NCBI GenBank assembly: GCA_963769665.1
Contig: CAVYMQ010000003.1
Coordinates: forward strand, 930,001-994,000
Length of the DNA: 64,000 nucleotides
Direction: 5' to 3'
Origin: JACCTU01 sp963769665
GTDB lineage: Bacteria > Actinomycetota > Thermoleophilia > Gaiellales > Gaiellaceae
The position numbers and the translations under genes were made by a program. The notes under the pieces are model-generated. The model was not told the origin of the DNA. It worked only from the letters and a program-made list of their open reading frames with translations, and ran no database searches. Position 1 is the stretch's first letter, and each line of letters begins with the position of its first letter. Shown here one piece after another: positions 16,138 through 24,822 of the stretch.

Positions 16138-17253
16138 GTGCCGGACGTCTTGATCTACGCCGATACCGTTCGCTCGCCCGAGCTCAGGCACGAGATCCCG
16201 CTGTCCGTCCCGGATCCCTTCCTGTACCTCGAGCGGAACGGCACGAGGCACGTGGTCACGCACTCCCTGGAGCTCCCGCGGCTTCGCGCGCTGCCCGGTC
16301 TCGACGTCCACCCCCGGGAGGACTACGGCGCCGACGAGCTGATGCGGAGCGGGAAAGACCAGCACGAGATCCGCGACGAGCTGATCGCCCGCGTCTGCCG
16401 GGAGCTCGGGATCGCGCAGGCCGTCGTCCCCGCGTCCTTCCCGCTCGACGTCGCGGACGCGCTCCGCGCGAACGGTGTCGAGCTCAGCGTCGACCGGGAG
16501 CTCTTCGACGGGCGTCGGCGCGTCAAGAGCGGAGCCGAGCTCGAGGGGATGCGGCGCGCACAACGTGCGGCTGAAGCGGGGATGGCGACGGCGCAGACGA
16601 TGCTCCGCGACGCACTCGCCGGCGGCGCGACGATCACCGTCGAGGAGATCAAGGCGGCGATCCTGCAGCGCTTCCTCGAGCTGGGCGCGACCGCAGACGA
16701 GCTGATCGTCTCGCACGGCCCGCAGTCGGCGATCGGCCACGACGCCGGGTCGGGCGAGATCCTGCGCGACGAGCCGGTGGTGATCGACCTCTTCCCGCGC
16801 GACAACGAGTCGGGTGTCTACGCCGACATGACGCGCACGTTCGTCTTCGGCGAGCCGAGCGACGAGCTCAACGAGTGGTACGGGCTCTGCAAGCAGGCGC
16901 TCGACCGCGCGCTCGGCGAGATCCGGGCCGGCGTCACCGGCCGCTCGGTCTTCGAGGGAACGTGCGAGATCTTCGAGGCGGCCGGCTTTCCGACGCCTCG
17001 GAAGAAAGAAGAAGGTGTCCCGCTCGAGAACGGGTTCATCCACTCGCTCGGCCACGGCGTCGGGCTCGAGGTGCACGAGGCGCCGTCGCTCGGGCTGCTC
17101 GGCACCGATCCGCTCGTCGCGGGCGACGCCGTCAGCGTCGAGCCCGGGCTCTACCGGCCCGGCTACGGCGGCCTGCGCCTCGAGGACCTCGTGATCGTGA
17201 CGGACGACGGCTGCGAGAACCTCACCGACTTTCCCTACGAGCTGACGCTGTGA
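16138..17253 (+). CDS. M24-family metallopeptidase (Xaa-Pro aminopeptidase-like)
   Basis: 371 residues: an N-terminal creatinase-like domain (about 1-135) and a pita-bread metallopeptidase domain. Dinuclear metal ligands are visible as D in VVIDLFPRD, D in YADMTRTF, H in HSLGHGVGLEVHE, E in VEPGLY and E in LRLEDLV. It would remove N-terminal residues, typically before proline, in the cytoplasm. GTG start at 16138; a TATAGG box lies about 12 nt upstream. The stop overlaps the acetyl-CoA synthetase start (GTGA). Confidence 0.9.
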   Translation: MPDVLIYADTVRSPELRHEIPLSVPDPFLYLERNGTRHVVTHSLELPRLRALPGLDVHPREDYGADELMRSGKDQHEIRDELIARVCRELGIAQAVVPASFPLDVADALRANGVELSVDRELFDGRRRVKSGAELEGMRRAQRAAEAGMATAQTMLRDALAGGATITVEEIKAAILQRFLELGATADELIVSHGPQSAIGHDAGSGEILRDEPVVIDLFPRDNESGVYADMTRTFVFGEPSDELNEWYGLCKQALDRALGEIRAGVTGRSVFEGTCEIFEAAGFPTPRKKEEGVPLENGFIHSLGHGVGLEVHEAPSLGLLGTDPLVAGDAVSVEPGLYRPGYGGLRLEDLVIVTDDGCENLTDFPYELTL

Positions 17254-19193
17254 CGACGCCGGCGATCGAGACGATCCTCACCGAGGACCGGCGCTACCCG
17301 CCGTCGGAGGACTTCGCCGCGCAGGCGAACGCGCAGCCCGACATCTACGACGAGGATTTCGACACGTTCTGGGAGCGCGAAGGTCGCGAGCGCATCTCGT
17401 GGTTCGAGCCGTTCACGCAGCTCTACGAATGGAAGCCGCCGTACGCGAAGTGGTTCCTCGGCGGCAAGACGAACGTCACCTACAACTGCGTCGACCGCCA
17501 CGTCGAGGCGGGCCTCGGCGACAAGGTCGCGTACTACTGGGAAGGCGAGCCTGCCGACGAGCGGCGCGAGGTCACCTTCGCAGACCTCCAGCGCGAGACG
17601 ACGAAGCTCGCGAACGCGCTGAAGGCGATCGGCGTCCGCAAGGGCACACCCGTCGGCATCTACATGGGGATGGTTCCCGAGACCGCGGTCGCAATGCTCG
17701 CCTGCGCACGCATCGGCGCGCCGCACACGGTCGTCTTCGGAGGCTTCTCCGCCGACGCGCTCTCGGATCGCCTGCAGGACATGGAGTGCGAGGTCCTGAT
17801 CACGCAGGACGAGGCTTGGCGCCGCGGGGCGACCGTGCCGCTGAAGCGCACCGCGGACGAGGCGGTCGCCGCGTCGCCGACGGTGACGAACGTCGTCGTC
17901 CTGCGCCGCACCGGCAACGAGGTGCCGATGCAGGAGGGCCGCGACCACTGGTGGCACAAGGTCGCAACGGACGAGACCCCGTATCCGTGCGAGCCGATGG
18001 ACTCCGAGGACCTTCTCTATCTCCTCTACACGAGCGGCACGACCGCCAAGCCAAAGGGAATCGTCCACACCACCGCGGGGTACCTCGTCGGCGTCGCGTC
18101 GACGCACCACTACATCTTCGACGTGAAGCCCGACTCGGTGTACTGGTGCGCGGCCGATGTCGGCTGGGTCACCGGCCACAGCTACATCGTCTACGGGCCG
18201 CTCACGAACGGCACGACCGGGGTGCTTTACGAGGGGACGCCCGACTTTCCCGACAAGGAGCGCTGGTGGGAGATCGTCGAGCGCTACAAGGTCGACATCC
18301 TCTACACGGCGCCGACCGCGATCCGCGCGCACATGAAGTGGGGTACCGAGCACGCGGAGAAGCACGACCTCTCGTCGCTGCGCCTGCTGGGCTCGGTCGG
18401 CGAGCCGATCAACCCCGAAGCGTGGGAGTGGTATCGCCGCCACATCGGCGGCAGCCGCACGCCGGTCGTCGACACCTGGTGGCAGACGGAGACCGGGATG
18501 ATCCTGATCACGCCGCTGCCGGGTGTGACGACGACGAAGCCCGGTTCGGCGACCAAGCCGTTTCCGGGCGTCGACGCAGCGGTGTACGACGAGCAGGGGA
18601 ACGAGGTCGGGCCCGGCGGTGGCGGCTACCTCGTGCTCCGGCGACCGTGGCCGGCGATGCTGCGCGGAATCCACAAGGCGGACGACCGCTATCGCGAGAC
18701 GTACTGGTCGAAGTACGACGACGTGTACTTCGCGGGCGACGGCGCGCGCATCGACCGCGACGGCGACTTCTGGCTGCTCGGCCGGGTCGACGACGTGATG
18801 AACGTCTCCGGGCACCGCATCTCGACGATCGAGGTCGAGTCCGCGCTCGTCGATCACCCGAGCGTTGCCGAGGCCGCGGTCTGCGGCCGCACCGACGCGC
18901 AGACGGGGCAGGCGATCGTTGCCTACGTCACGCTGAAGGGGACCGAAGAGCCGTCGATCGAGATGCTGGAGGTGCTCCGGAACCACGTCGCGCACAAGAT
19001 CGGCCCGATCGCGAAGCCTGCAAACATCGTCTTCACGCCGGAGCTCCCGAAGACCCGCAGCGGAAAGATCATGCGTCGCCTGCTGCGCGACGTCGCGGAG
19101 GAGCGGACGCTCGGTGACACGACGACGCTCGCCGATCCCGCAGTGGTCGAAGAGATTCGCGACCGCGCGGCAAGCGAGAAGACCGAGGACTGA
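17250..19193 (+). CDS. acs: Acetyl-CoA synthetase (AMP-forming)
   Basis: 647 residues, the normal length. It activates acetate to acetyl-CoA through acetyl-AMP. Signatures: WFLGGKTNVTYNCVDRH, the P-loop-like LLYTSGTTAKPKGIVH (about residue 255), WWQTETG, the hinge region GRVDDVMNVSGHRIST, and the acetylatable-lysine motif TRSGKIMRRLLR near the C-terminus, the usual target of reversible lysine acetylation. The start overlaps the peptidase stop codon, indicating coupled translation. Lets the cell use acetate or recycle overflow acetate. Confidence 0.96.
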   Translation: MTTPAIETILTEDRRYPPSEDFAAQANAQPDIYDEDFDTFWEREGRERISWFEPFTQLYEWKPPYAKWFLGGKTNVTYNCVDRHVEAGLGDKVAYYWEGEPADERREVTFADLQRETTKLANALKAIGVRKGTPVGIYMGMVPETAVAMLACARIGAPHTVVFGGFSADALSDRLQDMECEVLITQDEAWRRGATVPLKRTADEAVAASPTVTNVVVLRRTGNEVPMQEGRDHWWHKVATDETPYPCEPMDSEDLLYLLYTSGTTAKPKGIVHTTAGYLVGVASTHHYIFDVKPDSVYWCAADVGWVTGHSYIVYGPLTNGTTGVLYEGTPDFPDKERWWEIVERYKVDILYTAPTAIRAHMKWGTEHAEKHDLSSLRLLGSVGEPINPEAWEWYRRHIGGSRTPVVDTWWQTETGMILITPLPGVTTTKPGSATKPFPGVDAAVYDEQGNEVGPGGGGYLVLRRPWPAMLRGIHKADDRYRETYWSKYDDVYFAGDGARIDRDGDFWLLGRVDDVMNVSGHRISTIEVESALVDHPSVAEAAVCGRTDAQTGQAIVAYVTLKGTEEPSIEMLEVLRNHVAHKIGPIAKPANIVFTPELPKTRSGKIMRRLLRDVAEERTLGDTTTLADPAVVEEIRDRAASEKTED

Positions 19194-19201
19194 CTTCCGG
19201 C

Positions 19202-20188
19202 GTGAAGCTGCTGGCGCTCGCCGCACTCGCGCTCCTCACCACCGCTCCCGACCCCGCCGTTCTCCAGGCCCGGTACGACACCGCGCGCGACCGGGAGGAA
19301 CACGCATTGCGCGCGGGCGATCGGGTCGCGGCCGCACGTGCCCACGCCGACGTGCTCGCCACGGAGCGGCACGACCTCCGTCCCGCTTCGTGGCGAGGCG
19401 GCCACGACGCCCCGGGGTTCGCAAAACGTCCTGGCGCCCGGGCGGAACGAGCGAAGGACACGCGTCTCGCGGGGCAACTTGCCGAGATCGGGACGTCCTA
19501 TCGTGGCTGGGCTGCATTCTGGGTGCACGACCTCGGCACGGGAGCGTGGGCCGGGTGGAACTCGGACGCGAGCTTCCCTGCCGCCTCGACCGTGAAGCTC
19601 GGTGTGCTCGCGGAGGCGCTTCGCCGCGGCCACGCGCCGGGCTCACCGCTCTGGTACGACCTGCGCCAGCTCGCAGGGTGGTCGTCGAACCTCGCAGCGA
19701 ACCGCCTCACCCGAAAGCTCGGCGGCGAGGGGGTGATCGCCGGCTCGCTCAGGCGTCTCGGCGCGCGCGCGAGCACGTATCCAGGCCCGTACCGCGCAGG
19801 GACCTCCGCTGCCGTCGACGCGCCGAAGCCGCCGGCCCACGGCCACTCGCGCGTCACGACGGCGCACGATCTCGGCCGGATCCTCTACGCGTTCCAGGCT
19901 GCGGCCGCGGGCAACCGCTACGTCGCGCGGACGACCGGCCTATCGCAGACGGAGGCTCGCCGCGGGATCGCGCTGCTCGTCCACTCGACGCGCGGCGGGT
20001 TGCTCGAGCCGTTCTTCTCCGCGCCGGTCGCCCACAAGGAGGGCTGGATCTCCGACCTGCGCGCGAGTGCCGCGATCGTCTACGGCCGGACGCCGCGCAT
20101 TGTCGTCGTGCTCGCGTACCGTCCCGGCATCACCGAGGCAGAGGCCCGTGCGCTCGGCCGCCGGGTCGCCGCGTTGACCCTGGACTGA
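19202..20188 (+). CDS. Class A beta-lactamase-fold serine hydrolase, exported
   Basis: 328 residues with a short hydrophobic signal (about 1-15) and a ~80-residue charged helical linker before the enzyme domain. The three class A landmarks are present: S129-x-x-K132 (ASTVK), the S-x-N equivalent at S161-N163 (WSSN) and a K-[T/S]-G equivalent at about K279-E280-G281 (HKEGW). The KEG instead of KTG and the lack of an obvious omega-loop E166 make true beta-lactamase activity uncertain; a D-Ala-D-Ala-type peptidase or other esterase is possible. GTG start 8 nt after the acs stop, so probably the same operon. Confidence 0.75.
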   Translation: MKLLALAALALLTTAPDPAVLQARYDTARDREEHALRAGDRVAAARAHADVLATERHDLRPASWRGGHDAPGFAKRPGARAERAKDTRLAGQLAEIGTSYRGWAAFWVHDLGTGAWAGWNSDASFPAASTVKLGVLAEALRRGHAPGSPLWYDLRQLAGWSSNLAANRLTRKLGGEGVIAGSLRRLGARASTYPGPYRAGTSAAVDAPKPPAHGHSRVTTAHDLGRILYAFQAAAAGNRYVARTTGLSQTEARRGIALLVHSTRGGLLEPFFSAPVAHKEGWISDLRASAAIVYGRTPRIVVVLAYRPGITEAEARALGRRVAALTLD

Positions 20189-20198
20189 GGAGGAGCCG

Positions 20199-20660
20199 AT
20201 GGCTGAGGCAAAGAGCGACGTCGACCACCGGCAACTCGGCGTCGACCTCTACAACCACACCTGGACGCTGCTCGAGCAGAAAGACCGCACGCGCGACGAC
20301 GACGACGAGATGCTGAACGCGACGTACGCGTCGGCGTACCACTGGAGCCACGCCGCCGAGGCAGGCCCGCAGAACGCGGCGCGAAGCCACTGGCAGATCT
20401 CCCGCGTGAACTCCGTGCTCGGCCGCGGTGAAGCGGCGCTCTACCACGCGGAACGCTGCCTCGGGCTCTGCACCGAGAACGGGATCGGCGACTGGGACAT
20501 CGCGGCCGCCTACGAGGGGGTGGCGCGCGCCCACAAGGTGGCGGGGAACGACGCCGAGTTCCGGCGCAACCTCGAGCTGGGACGCGAAGCGCTCGCGCAG
20601 ATCGCGGACGAGGAAGACCGCGAGCACATCGCGGAGGACCTCGACGCGTTGGCCTCCTAG
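20199..20660 (+). CDS. Helical-repeat (TPR-like) hypothetical protein
   Basis: 153 residues, all-helical in appearance, with TPR-like spacing in SAYHWSHAAEAG, LGRGEAALYHAERC and AAYEGVARAHKVAGND. No catalytic motif, signal or membrane segment. A strong GAGGAG lies 5-10 nt before the ATG, 10 nt after the previous stop. The gene ends on a CTAG that also contains the stop of the convergent lipoprotein gene. Probably a cytoplasmic scaffold; I do not recognise a function. Confidence 0.75.
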   Translation: MAEAKSDVDHRQLGVDLYNHTWTLLEQKDRTRDDDDEMLNATYASAYHWSHAAEAGPQNAARSHWQISRVNSVLGRGEAALYHAERCLGLCTENGIGDWDIAAAYEGVARAHKVAGNDAEFRRNLELGREALAQIADEEDREHIAEDLDALAS

Positions 20661-20947
20661 GCCGTTGTTGCGCAGGCCGTGACGGCCTCGCGGAGCTTCT
20701 CGACCGACGCTTCGTCGGGCTGCCGGTTCTCCTTCAGCGCCTTGTCGGCGCGAGCGAACTCCTCGTACGGCATCGTCTCCTGCAAGCGCTCGACCACGCA
20801 GCTGCACTGGCGCTCGGACGTGTTCGGCTGCTCGTTGCACTCGCGCACGAACGCATCGATCGACTCCTGCGGGTAGCCGTCCTCGGCGCTCCCGCCGCAG
20901 GCCGCGAGGCCGACGATGGCAAACGTGAGAGCTATTGCGCTACGCAA
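20657..20947 (-). CDS. Small putative lipoprotein with CxC motif
   Basis: 96 residues from a TTG at 20947: signal peptide ending in the lipobox GLAAC, then a mature domain with ECNEQPNTSERQCSCVVERL and a late Cys (AVTACATT), giving four mature cysteines. The start overlaps the end of the M16 peptidase gene by 8 nt, so it is probably translated from the same mRNA. The pattern resembles small actinobacterial secreted proteins of unknown role with a C-x-C-V-x-x-x-x motif. Shares its stop codon palindrome with the convergent gene. Confidence 0.65.
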   Translation of the reverse strand: MRSAIALTFAIVGLAACGGSAEDGYPQESIDAFVRECNEQPNTSERQCSCVVERLQETMPYEEFARADKALKENRQPDEASVEKLREAVTACATTA

Positions 20948-22226
20948 GCAGGCGCTCGAAGCGCTCGGCGTCCTCGAACGGCCCGATCACCGCGAGGTTC
21001 AGCGCGTTCCGGCCGATCACGTCCTGCGCGACGCGCTGCAAATCCTGGACGGTGACGGCGTCGAGGCCCTCGAGCACCTCGGTCGGCTCCGTCGCGTGCC
21101 CCTCGAGCACCTCGCGCCGAAGCCCGAACATGATCGTCCCGTGCGGGCTCTCGAGCTGCAGCACGAAGCGGCCCTTCGCGAAGTTCCGCGCTTTCTCGAG
21201 CTCGTCGTCCGGCACCGTCTCCTCGGCGATCCGCCTGATCTCGCGCACGATCGTCTCGACGGCCTCGTCGATCCTGTTGATGTCGACGCCCGCCTGTGAG
21301 TAGAGCGATCCGGCGTCGGTGTAGCTGTTGTTGACGCCGTACACGTAGTAGGCGAGCCCGCGCCGCTCCCTCACCTCCGTGAACAGCCGCGAGGACATCC
21401 CGCCGCCCAGCACCGTCGACAGCAGCTGCAGCGCGTAACGATCGGGGTGCACGATCGGGTAGCTGCGCACGCCGAGCGACACGTGCGCCTGGTCCGACGC
21501 CTTCGTGTGGACGATCACCTGCGGGCCGCCGTTCGATTCGAGCCGGACCGGGTCCGGGCCGGGCATCTCGCCGAGGGGGAACTCCGACACGAGCTCTTCG
21601 AGCTTCGCGAGCAGGCTCGGCTCGAACCTTCCTCCGACGCCGACGACGAGGCGCGTGGGCTGGTACCAGCGATCGAGATAGTCGAGGAATGTCTCGCGGG
21701 TCGCGCCGCGCACCGTCTCCTTGCGGCCGATGATGTCCCAGCCGAGCGGCTGGTCGCCGTAGAGGAGCTGCTCGTAGAGCCCGCCGAGGTAGTCGCGCGG
21801 CGTGTCGAAGTACATGTTCATCTCCTCGACGATCACACCCTTCTCGCGCTCGATCTCGTCCGGCTCGAAGCGGGAGTGCCGGATCATGTCGATGAGCACG
21901 TCGAAGGCGACTGGCGCGTGCTCGGCCGCGCAGCGAACGTAGTAGCCCGTGTACTCCTTGCCGGTGAACGCGTTGAACTCGCCGCCGATCGAGTCGATCT
22001 CTCCCGAGATGTCCTTCGACGAGGGCCTTCGCTCCGTCCCCTTGAAGAACATGTGCTCGGCGAAGTGCGCGATCCCGTTCGACTCCTTCGTCTCGTAGCG
22101 GGAGCCCGCTGCGAACATCAGGAAGCACGAGGTCGACTGCACGTTCGGCATCGGCGCGGTCAGGATCCGCACGCCGTTCGCCAGGCTCATTCGCTCGAAG
22201 GTCATGCTGCCAGCCGTCGTCGCCAT
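20940..22226 (-). CDS. M16-family zinc metalloprotease (processing peptidase-like)
   Basis: 428 residues, one full M16 half-pair plus inactive domain. The inverted zinc motif is H54-F-A-E57-H58 with the distal glutamates in EEMNMY (about 134-135). The C-terminal half carries the R/Y pair motif region GMSSRLFTEVRERRGLAYYV. It degrades or processes peptides; the bacterial role is usually unclear. The ATG at 22226 overlaps the thioesterase stop by 25 nt, so it is the second gene of a minus-strand operon with the lipoprotein. Confidence 0.92.
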   Translation of the reverse strand: MATTAGSMTFERMSLANGVRILTAPMPNVQSTSCFLMFAAGSRYETKESNGIAHFAEHMFFKGTERRPSSKDISGEIDSIGGEFNAFTGKEYTGYYVRCAAEHAPVAFDVLIDMIRHSRFEPDEIEREKGVIVEEMNMYFDTPRDYLGGLYEQLLYGDQPLGWDIIGRKETVRGATRETFLDYLDRWYQPTRLVVGVGGRFEPSLLAKLEELVSEFPLGEMPGPDPVRLESNGGPQVIVHTKASDQAHVSLGVRSYPIVHPDRYALQLLSTVLGGGMSSRLFTEVRERRGLAYYVYGVNNSYTDAGSLYSQAGVDINRIDEAVETIVREIRRIAEETVPDDELEKARNFAKGRFVLQLESPHGTIMFGLRREVLEGHATEPTEVLEGLDAVTVQDLQRVAQDVIGRNALNLAVIGPFEDAERFERLLA

Positions 22227-22600
22227 TCGTCCGGAATCTCCTTGCTCGACTTGCTCTCGTAGTCGTAGGCGACGAGCACCGTCGTCGCGTTCGCCACGAC
22301 CTCATCGCCGCGTCGCAGCTCGTACTCGAGGTCGAAGCTCTTCGTCCCGAGCCTCGCAGTGCGCACGCCGACCTCGATCTCGTCGCCGAAGCCGGCCGGG
22401 GAGCGGAAGTCGAGCTCGACCCGGGCGAGGATGATCGTCATCTCGCTCGTGTCGGGCTTGTCGAAGGCGCCCTGCCGCCGCAGGAACTCGATCCGCGCGT
22501 TCTCGATCCAGGTCAGATACACCGCGTTGTTCACGTGGCCCATCGGGTCGAGATCGCTGAATCTCGCGATCTCGCGGTGCACGAACGGGAAGGCGGCCAC
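22202..22600 (-). CDS. Acyl-CoA thioesterase, hotdog fold (4HBT/YbgC-like)
   Basis: 132 residues from the GTG at 22600. The hotdog active-site stretch is FSDLDPMGHVNNAVYLTWIENAR, where the Asp and His/Asn are the usual catalytic and acyl-binding residues of 4-hydroxybenzoyl-CoA thioesterase-like enzymes; ARVELDFRSPAGFGDEIEV completes the fold. It hydrolyses acyl-CoA thioesters; the chain specificity cannot be read. The open frame extends far upstream through the antisense of the SIS gene, but no start there is credible. A TATACC box (22615-22610) lies 9 nt before the GTG. Confidence 0.85.
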   Translation of the reverse strand: MAAFPFVHREIARFSDLDPMGHVNNAVYLTWIENARIEFLRRQGAFDKPDTSEMTIILARVELDFRSPAGFGDEIEVGVRTARLGTKSFDLEYELRRGDEVVANATTVLVAYDYESKSSKEIPDEWRRRLAA

Positions 22601-22609
22601 CCGAAGGAT

Positions 22610-22617
22610 GGTATAGA
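22610..22617. promoter_or_regulatory. Overlapping divergent -10 boxes (thioesterase / SIS gene)
   Basis: The sequence GGTATAGA gives TATACC on the minus strand, 9 nt before the thioesterase GTG, and TATAGA (22612-22617) on the plus strand, 7 nt before the SIS ATG. Only 24 nt separate the two start codons, so the two promoters cannot be bound at once and both mRNAs would be nearly leaderless. Confidence 0.5.
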
Positions 22618-22624
22618 CGCGTGT

Positions 22625-23485
22625 ATGGCCGGAGACCTGACGCGCGCAGCCATCAACGCGCAACCCGAATGGCTCCGGCAGGTGCCGACCGACCGCCGTC
22701 TTCCGGACGGCGTGCGCGTCGCCTACACGGGCTGCGGCACCTCGTTTCACGCGGCACAGACCGGCGGGGACGCGATCCAGGCGCTCGAGGCCGTGCTGTC
22801 GCCCCCGGACGCGGATCTGCTCGTCGTCGTCAGCCACGAGGGCGACACGCCGGTCACGCTCGAGGCGGCCCGCGCGTTCCGCGGCCAGAAGTGGCTCGTC
22901 ACGGGCAAGGCGGACAGTCCATTGGGCGAGCTCTGCGATGAGGTCGTCGTCGCGACGCCCGAGATCGAGCAGAGCTGGTGCCACACCGCGAGCTACACCT
23001 GCGCGGTCGCGACGCTCGCGGCGCTGCGCGGCGAGGACGTGTCGTGGCTCCCGGACGCAGTTGAAGAGGCGCTCCGCGAGCGGGAACCGGTTTCGGAGCA
23101 CGAGCGCTGGCTGATCGCGGGGGCCGGGCGCGACTGGCCGACCGCGCAAGAGGCGGAGCTCAAGCTTCGCGAGGGCGCGTACGTGCCGGCCGAGTCGCAC
23201 CACACCGAGCAACTGCTCCACGGGTATCTCGCGGCCGTCGACGAGGGCGTTCGCTGCTTCGTGCTCGAGGGTGAGGGCCGGGCCGCGGAGCGCGCGCACC
23301 GAGCGGTGGAGGCGCTGCGCGTCCTGGGCTGCGAGACGACGCTCGTTCCGACCCGGCACCCGGTCGTGGACATCGTGCGCTTCCAGCTCCTCACGCTCGA
23401 GCTCTCCGAGGCGCGGGGCGTCGACCCCGACCGCATCAGGCGCCACGACGAGCGCTGGGCGCGCGCGGCGGAGGTCTCTCGCTGA
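22625..23485 (+). CDS. SIS-domain sugar-phosphate isomerase/regulator-like protein
   Basis: 286 residues holding two SIS (sugar isomerase) half-domains. AYTGCGTSFHAAQTGGDA resembles the phosphate-binding start of the GlmS isomerase module, VVSHEGDTPVTLEAAR the second phosphate loop, and GAGRDWPTAQEAELKLREGAYVPAE the second SIS domain. There is no N-terminal glutaminase, so this is not a full GlmS. It likely binds or isomerises a phosphosugar. Its 3' end overlaps the convergent DUF3052 gene by 50 nt. Confidence 0.82.
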   Translation: MAGDLTRAAINAQPEWLRQVPTDRRLPDGVRVAYTGCGTSFHAAQTGGDAIQALEAVLSPPDADLLVVVSHEGDTPVTLEAARAFRGQKWLVTGKADSPLGELCDEVVVATPEIEQSWCHTASYTCAVATLAALRGEDVSWLPDAVEEALREREPVSEHERWLIAGAGRDWPTAQEAELKLREGAYVPAESHHTEQLLHGYLAAVDEGVRCFVLEGEGRAAERAHRAVEALRVLGCETTLVPTRHPVVDIVRFQLLTLELSEARGVDPDRIRRHDERWARAAEVSR

Positions 23486-23786
23486 GTCGGTAGACCAAGC
23501 GCACGGCTTGCCAGTCGGCGTCCACGGCGACGCTCTTGTTGTCGACGAGCCCCCCGTCGAGGCCGATCCGCTGCACCGTCTCGAAGTCGAGGTCGGTGTC
23601 GAGCTTCGACGCCTTCTTCGGCCAGGCGATCCAGAGCCCGTCCGCCGGTCCGAGCGAGCGCTTGAGCTTGGCGAAGCGCTTCGCCAGGTCTGCGCTCGAC
23701 GTGGTGAAGAAGACGACGACGGCCGCGCCGGGCTTCGCGCCGAGCTTCGTCGTCAGCGGCGTGGCGGAGTAATCCCGCTCAGGCAC
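23436..23786 (-). CDS. DUF3052-family protein
   Basis: 116 residues from the GTG at 23786 (PERDYSATPLTTKLGAKPG). The family mark WIAWPKKASKLDTDLDFETV followed by GLVDNKSVAVDADW is clear. DUF3052 is an actinobacterial family of unknown function. The GTG overlaps the end of the epimerase gene, so it is co-translated with it. The Arg/Pro-rich C-terminal 12 residues lie in the 50-nt region overlapping the SIS gene on the other strand and may be poorly conserved. Confidence 0.8.
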   Translation of the reverse strand: MPERDYSATPLTTKLGAKPGAAVVVFFTTSSADLAKRFAKLKRSLGPADGLWIAWPKKASKLDTDLDFETVQRIGLDGGLVDNKSVAVDADWQAVRLVYRLSERPPPRAPSARRGA

Positions 23787-24741
23787 CGGCGAGCAGCTCC
23801 CGTTCTCGCTCGGGCGTGAGCCCGACGCCGTCCGCACGAGGAATCTCGCGCTCCGCATCCCACGCGAGCGTGTCCGCGATCGTCTCGGCCAGCGGCCTGA
23901 AGCGGAGCCCCGCGCGCTTCGCCTTCGACACCTCGATGCGGTGCGTCGCCGAGTCCTCCGGCGTGACGATCCAGAGCGGGAGCTCCATCCACTCGCCCAC
24001 GCCGGCCGCCACGAGCTGCTCCGACGGCACCCAGACGACCTCCGCCTCGCCCGAGACACGGCGGCACTCGTCGAGCAGCTGCTCGAACGAGATCGCGTCG
24101 CCGGTCGCGTTGTAGACGCCGTCGAGCTGCGACTCGGTTGCCGAGGCGATCCAGTCTGCGAGGTCACGAACGTCGATGAACTGCACAGGTTGATCGGGTG
24201 GGGCAGGGGCGAGGACGCGCCCACCCTCGGCGACGCGTCGCGGCCAGTACGTGAAGCGATCCGTCGGATCGTGCGGCCCGACGATGAGCCCCGGTCGGAC
24301 GACGAGCGCTCGCTCGCCGAACGCGTCCACGACGATCTGCTCGCAGGCGGCCTTCAGCGCGCCGTAGTGCTCGAGGTCCTCGGCGTCGCGGTCGTCGAGC
24401 TCCGCGACCGGCGCGCCCTCGACCGGCGGCGTGCTCAGGTCGGCGTAGGCGGAGATGCTCGAGACGTAGACGTAGCGGCCGACGCGGCCCTCCAGAGCCT
24501 CGACCGAGCGGCGCACGACGCGCGGCAGAAAGGTGGCCACGTCGAGCACCGCGTCCCACTCGCGGCCGTGAAGCGGCGAGAGGTCGACCGTCCGGTCGCC
24601 TCGGATCTTCTCGGCTTCGGGGAAGAGCTCCGCGTTCGTCTGGCCACGGTTGAAGAGCGTCAGCTCGTGCCCGCGCGCGAACGCGGACTCGACGAGCGCG
24701 CGACCGAGGAAACGTGTGCCGCCGAGGACGAGCAGGCGCAT
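23779..24741 (-). CDS. NAD-dependent epimerase/dehydratase (extended SDR)
   Basis: 320 residues with the Rossmann start LVLGGTRFLGRALVE, an YVSSISAYAD stretch and a Y-x-x-x-K equivalent at HYGALKAACE. The layout matches the NAD-epimerase group related to plant-type RNA-binding/epimerase proteins that often act on nucleotide sugars or as reductases. The ATG at 24741 directly precedes the Rossmann strand; an ATG 15 nt upstream is possible. It is the first gene of a two-gene operon with DUF3052. Confidence 0.85.
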   Translation of the reverse strand: MRLLVLGGTRFLGRALVESAFARGHELTLFNRGQTNAELFPEAEKIRGDRTVDLSPLHGREWDAVLDVATFLPRVVRRSVEALEGRVGRYVYVSSISAYADLSTPPVEGAPVAELDDRDAEDLEHYGALKAACEQIVVDAFGERALVVRPGLIVGPHDPTDRFTYWPRRVAEGGRVLAPAPPDQPVQFIDVRDLADWIASATESQLDGVYNATGDAISFEQLLDECRRVSGEAEVVWVPSEQLVAAGVGEWMELPLWIVTPEDSATHRIEVSKAKRAGLRFRPLAETIADTLAWDAEREIPRADGVGLTPERERELLAGA

Positions 24742-24822
24742 GCATTCATCCTGCATGAAGTCGAAGTAAGCATTCGACGGTCGGGGGTTTCGGCCGCTGC
24801 GTGGTCCACCTACGGTCGGCCT

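Noticed and set aside
19202..20188. Annotating the serine hydrolase as a resistance beta-lactamase
   Set aside because: KEG instead of K[T/S]G and no clear E166 equivalent; the fold is supported, the activity is not.
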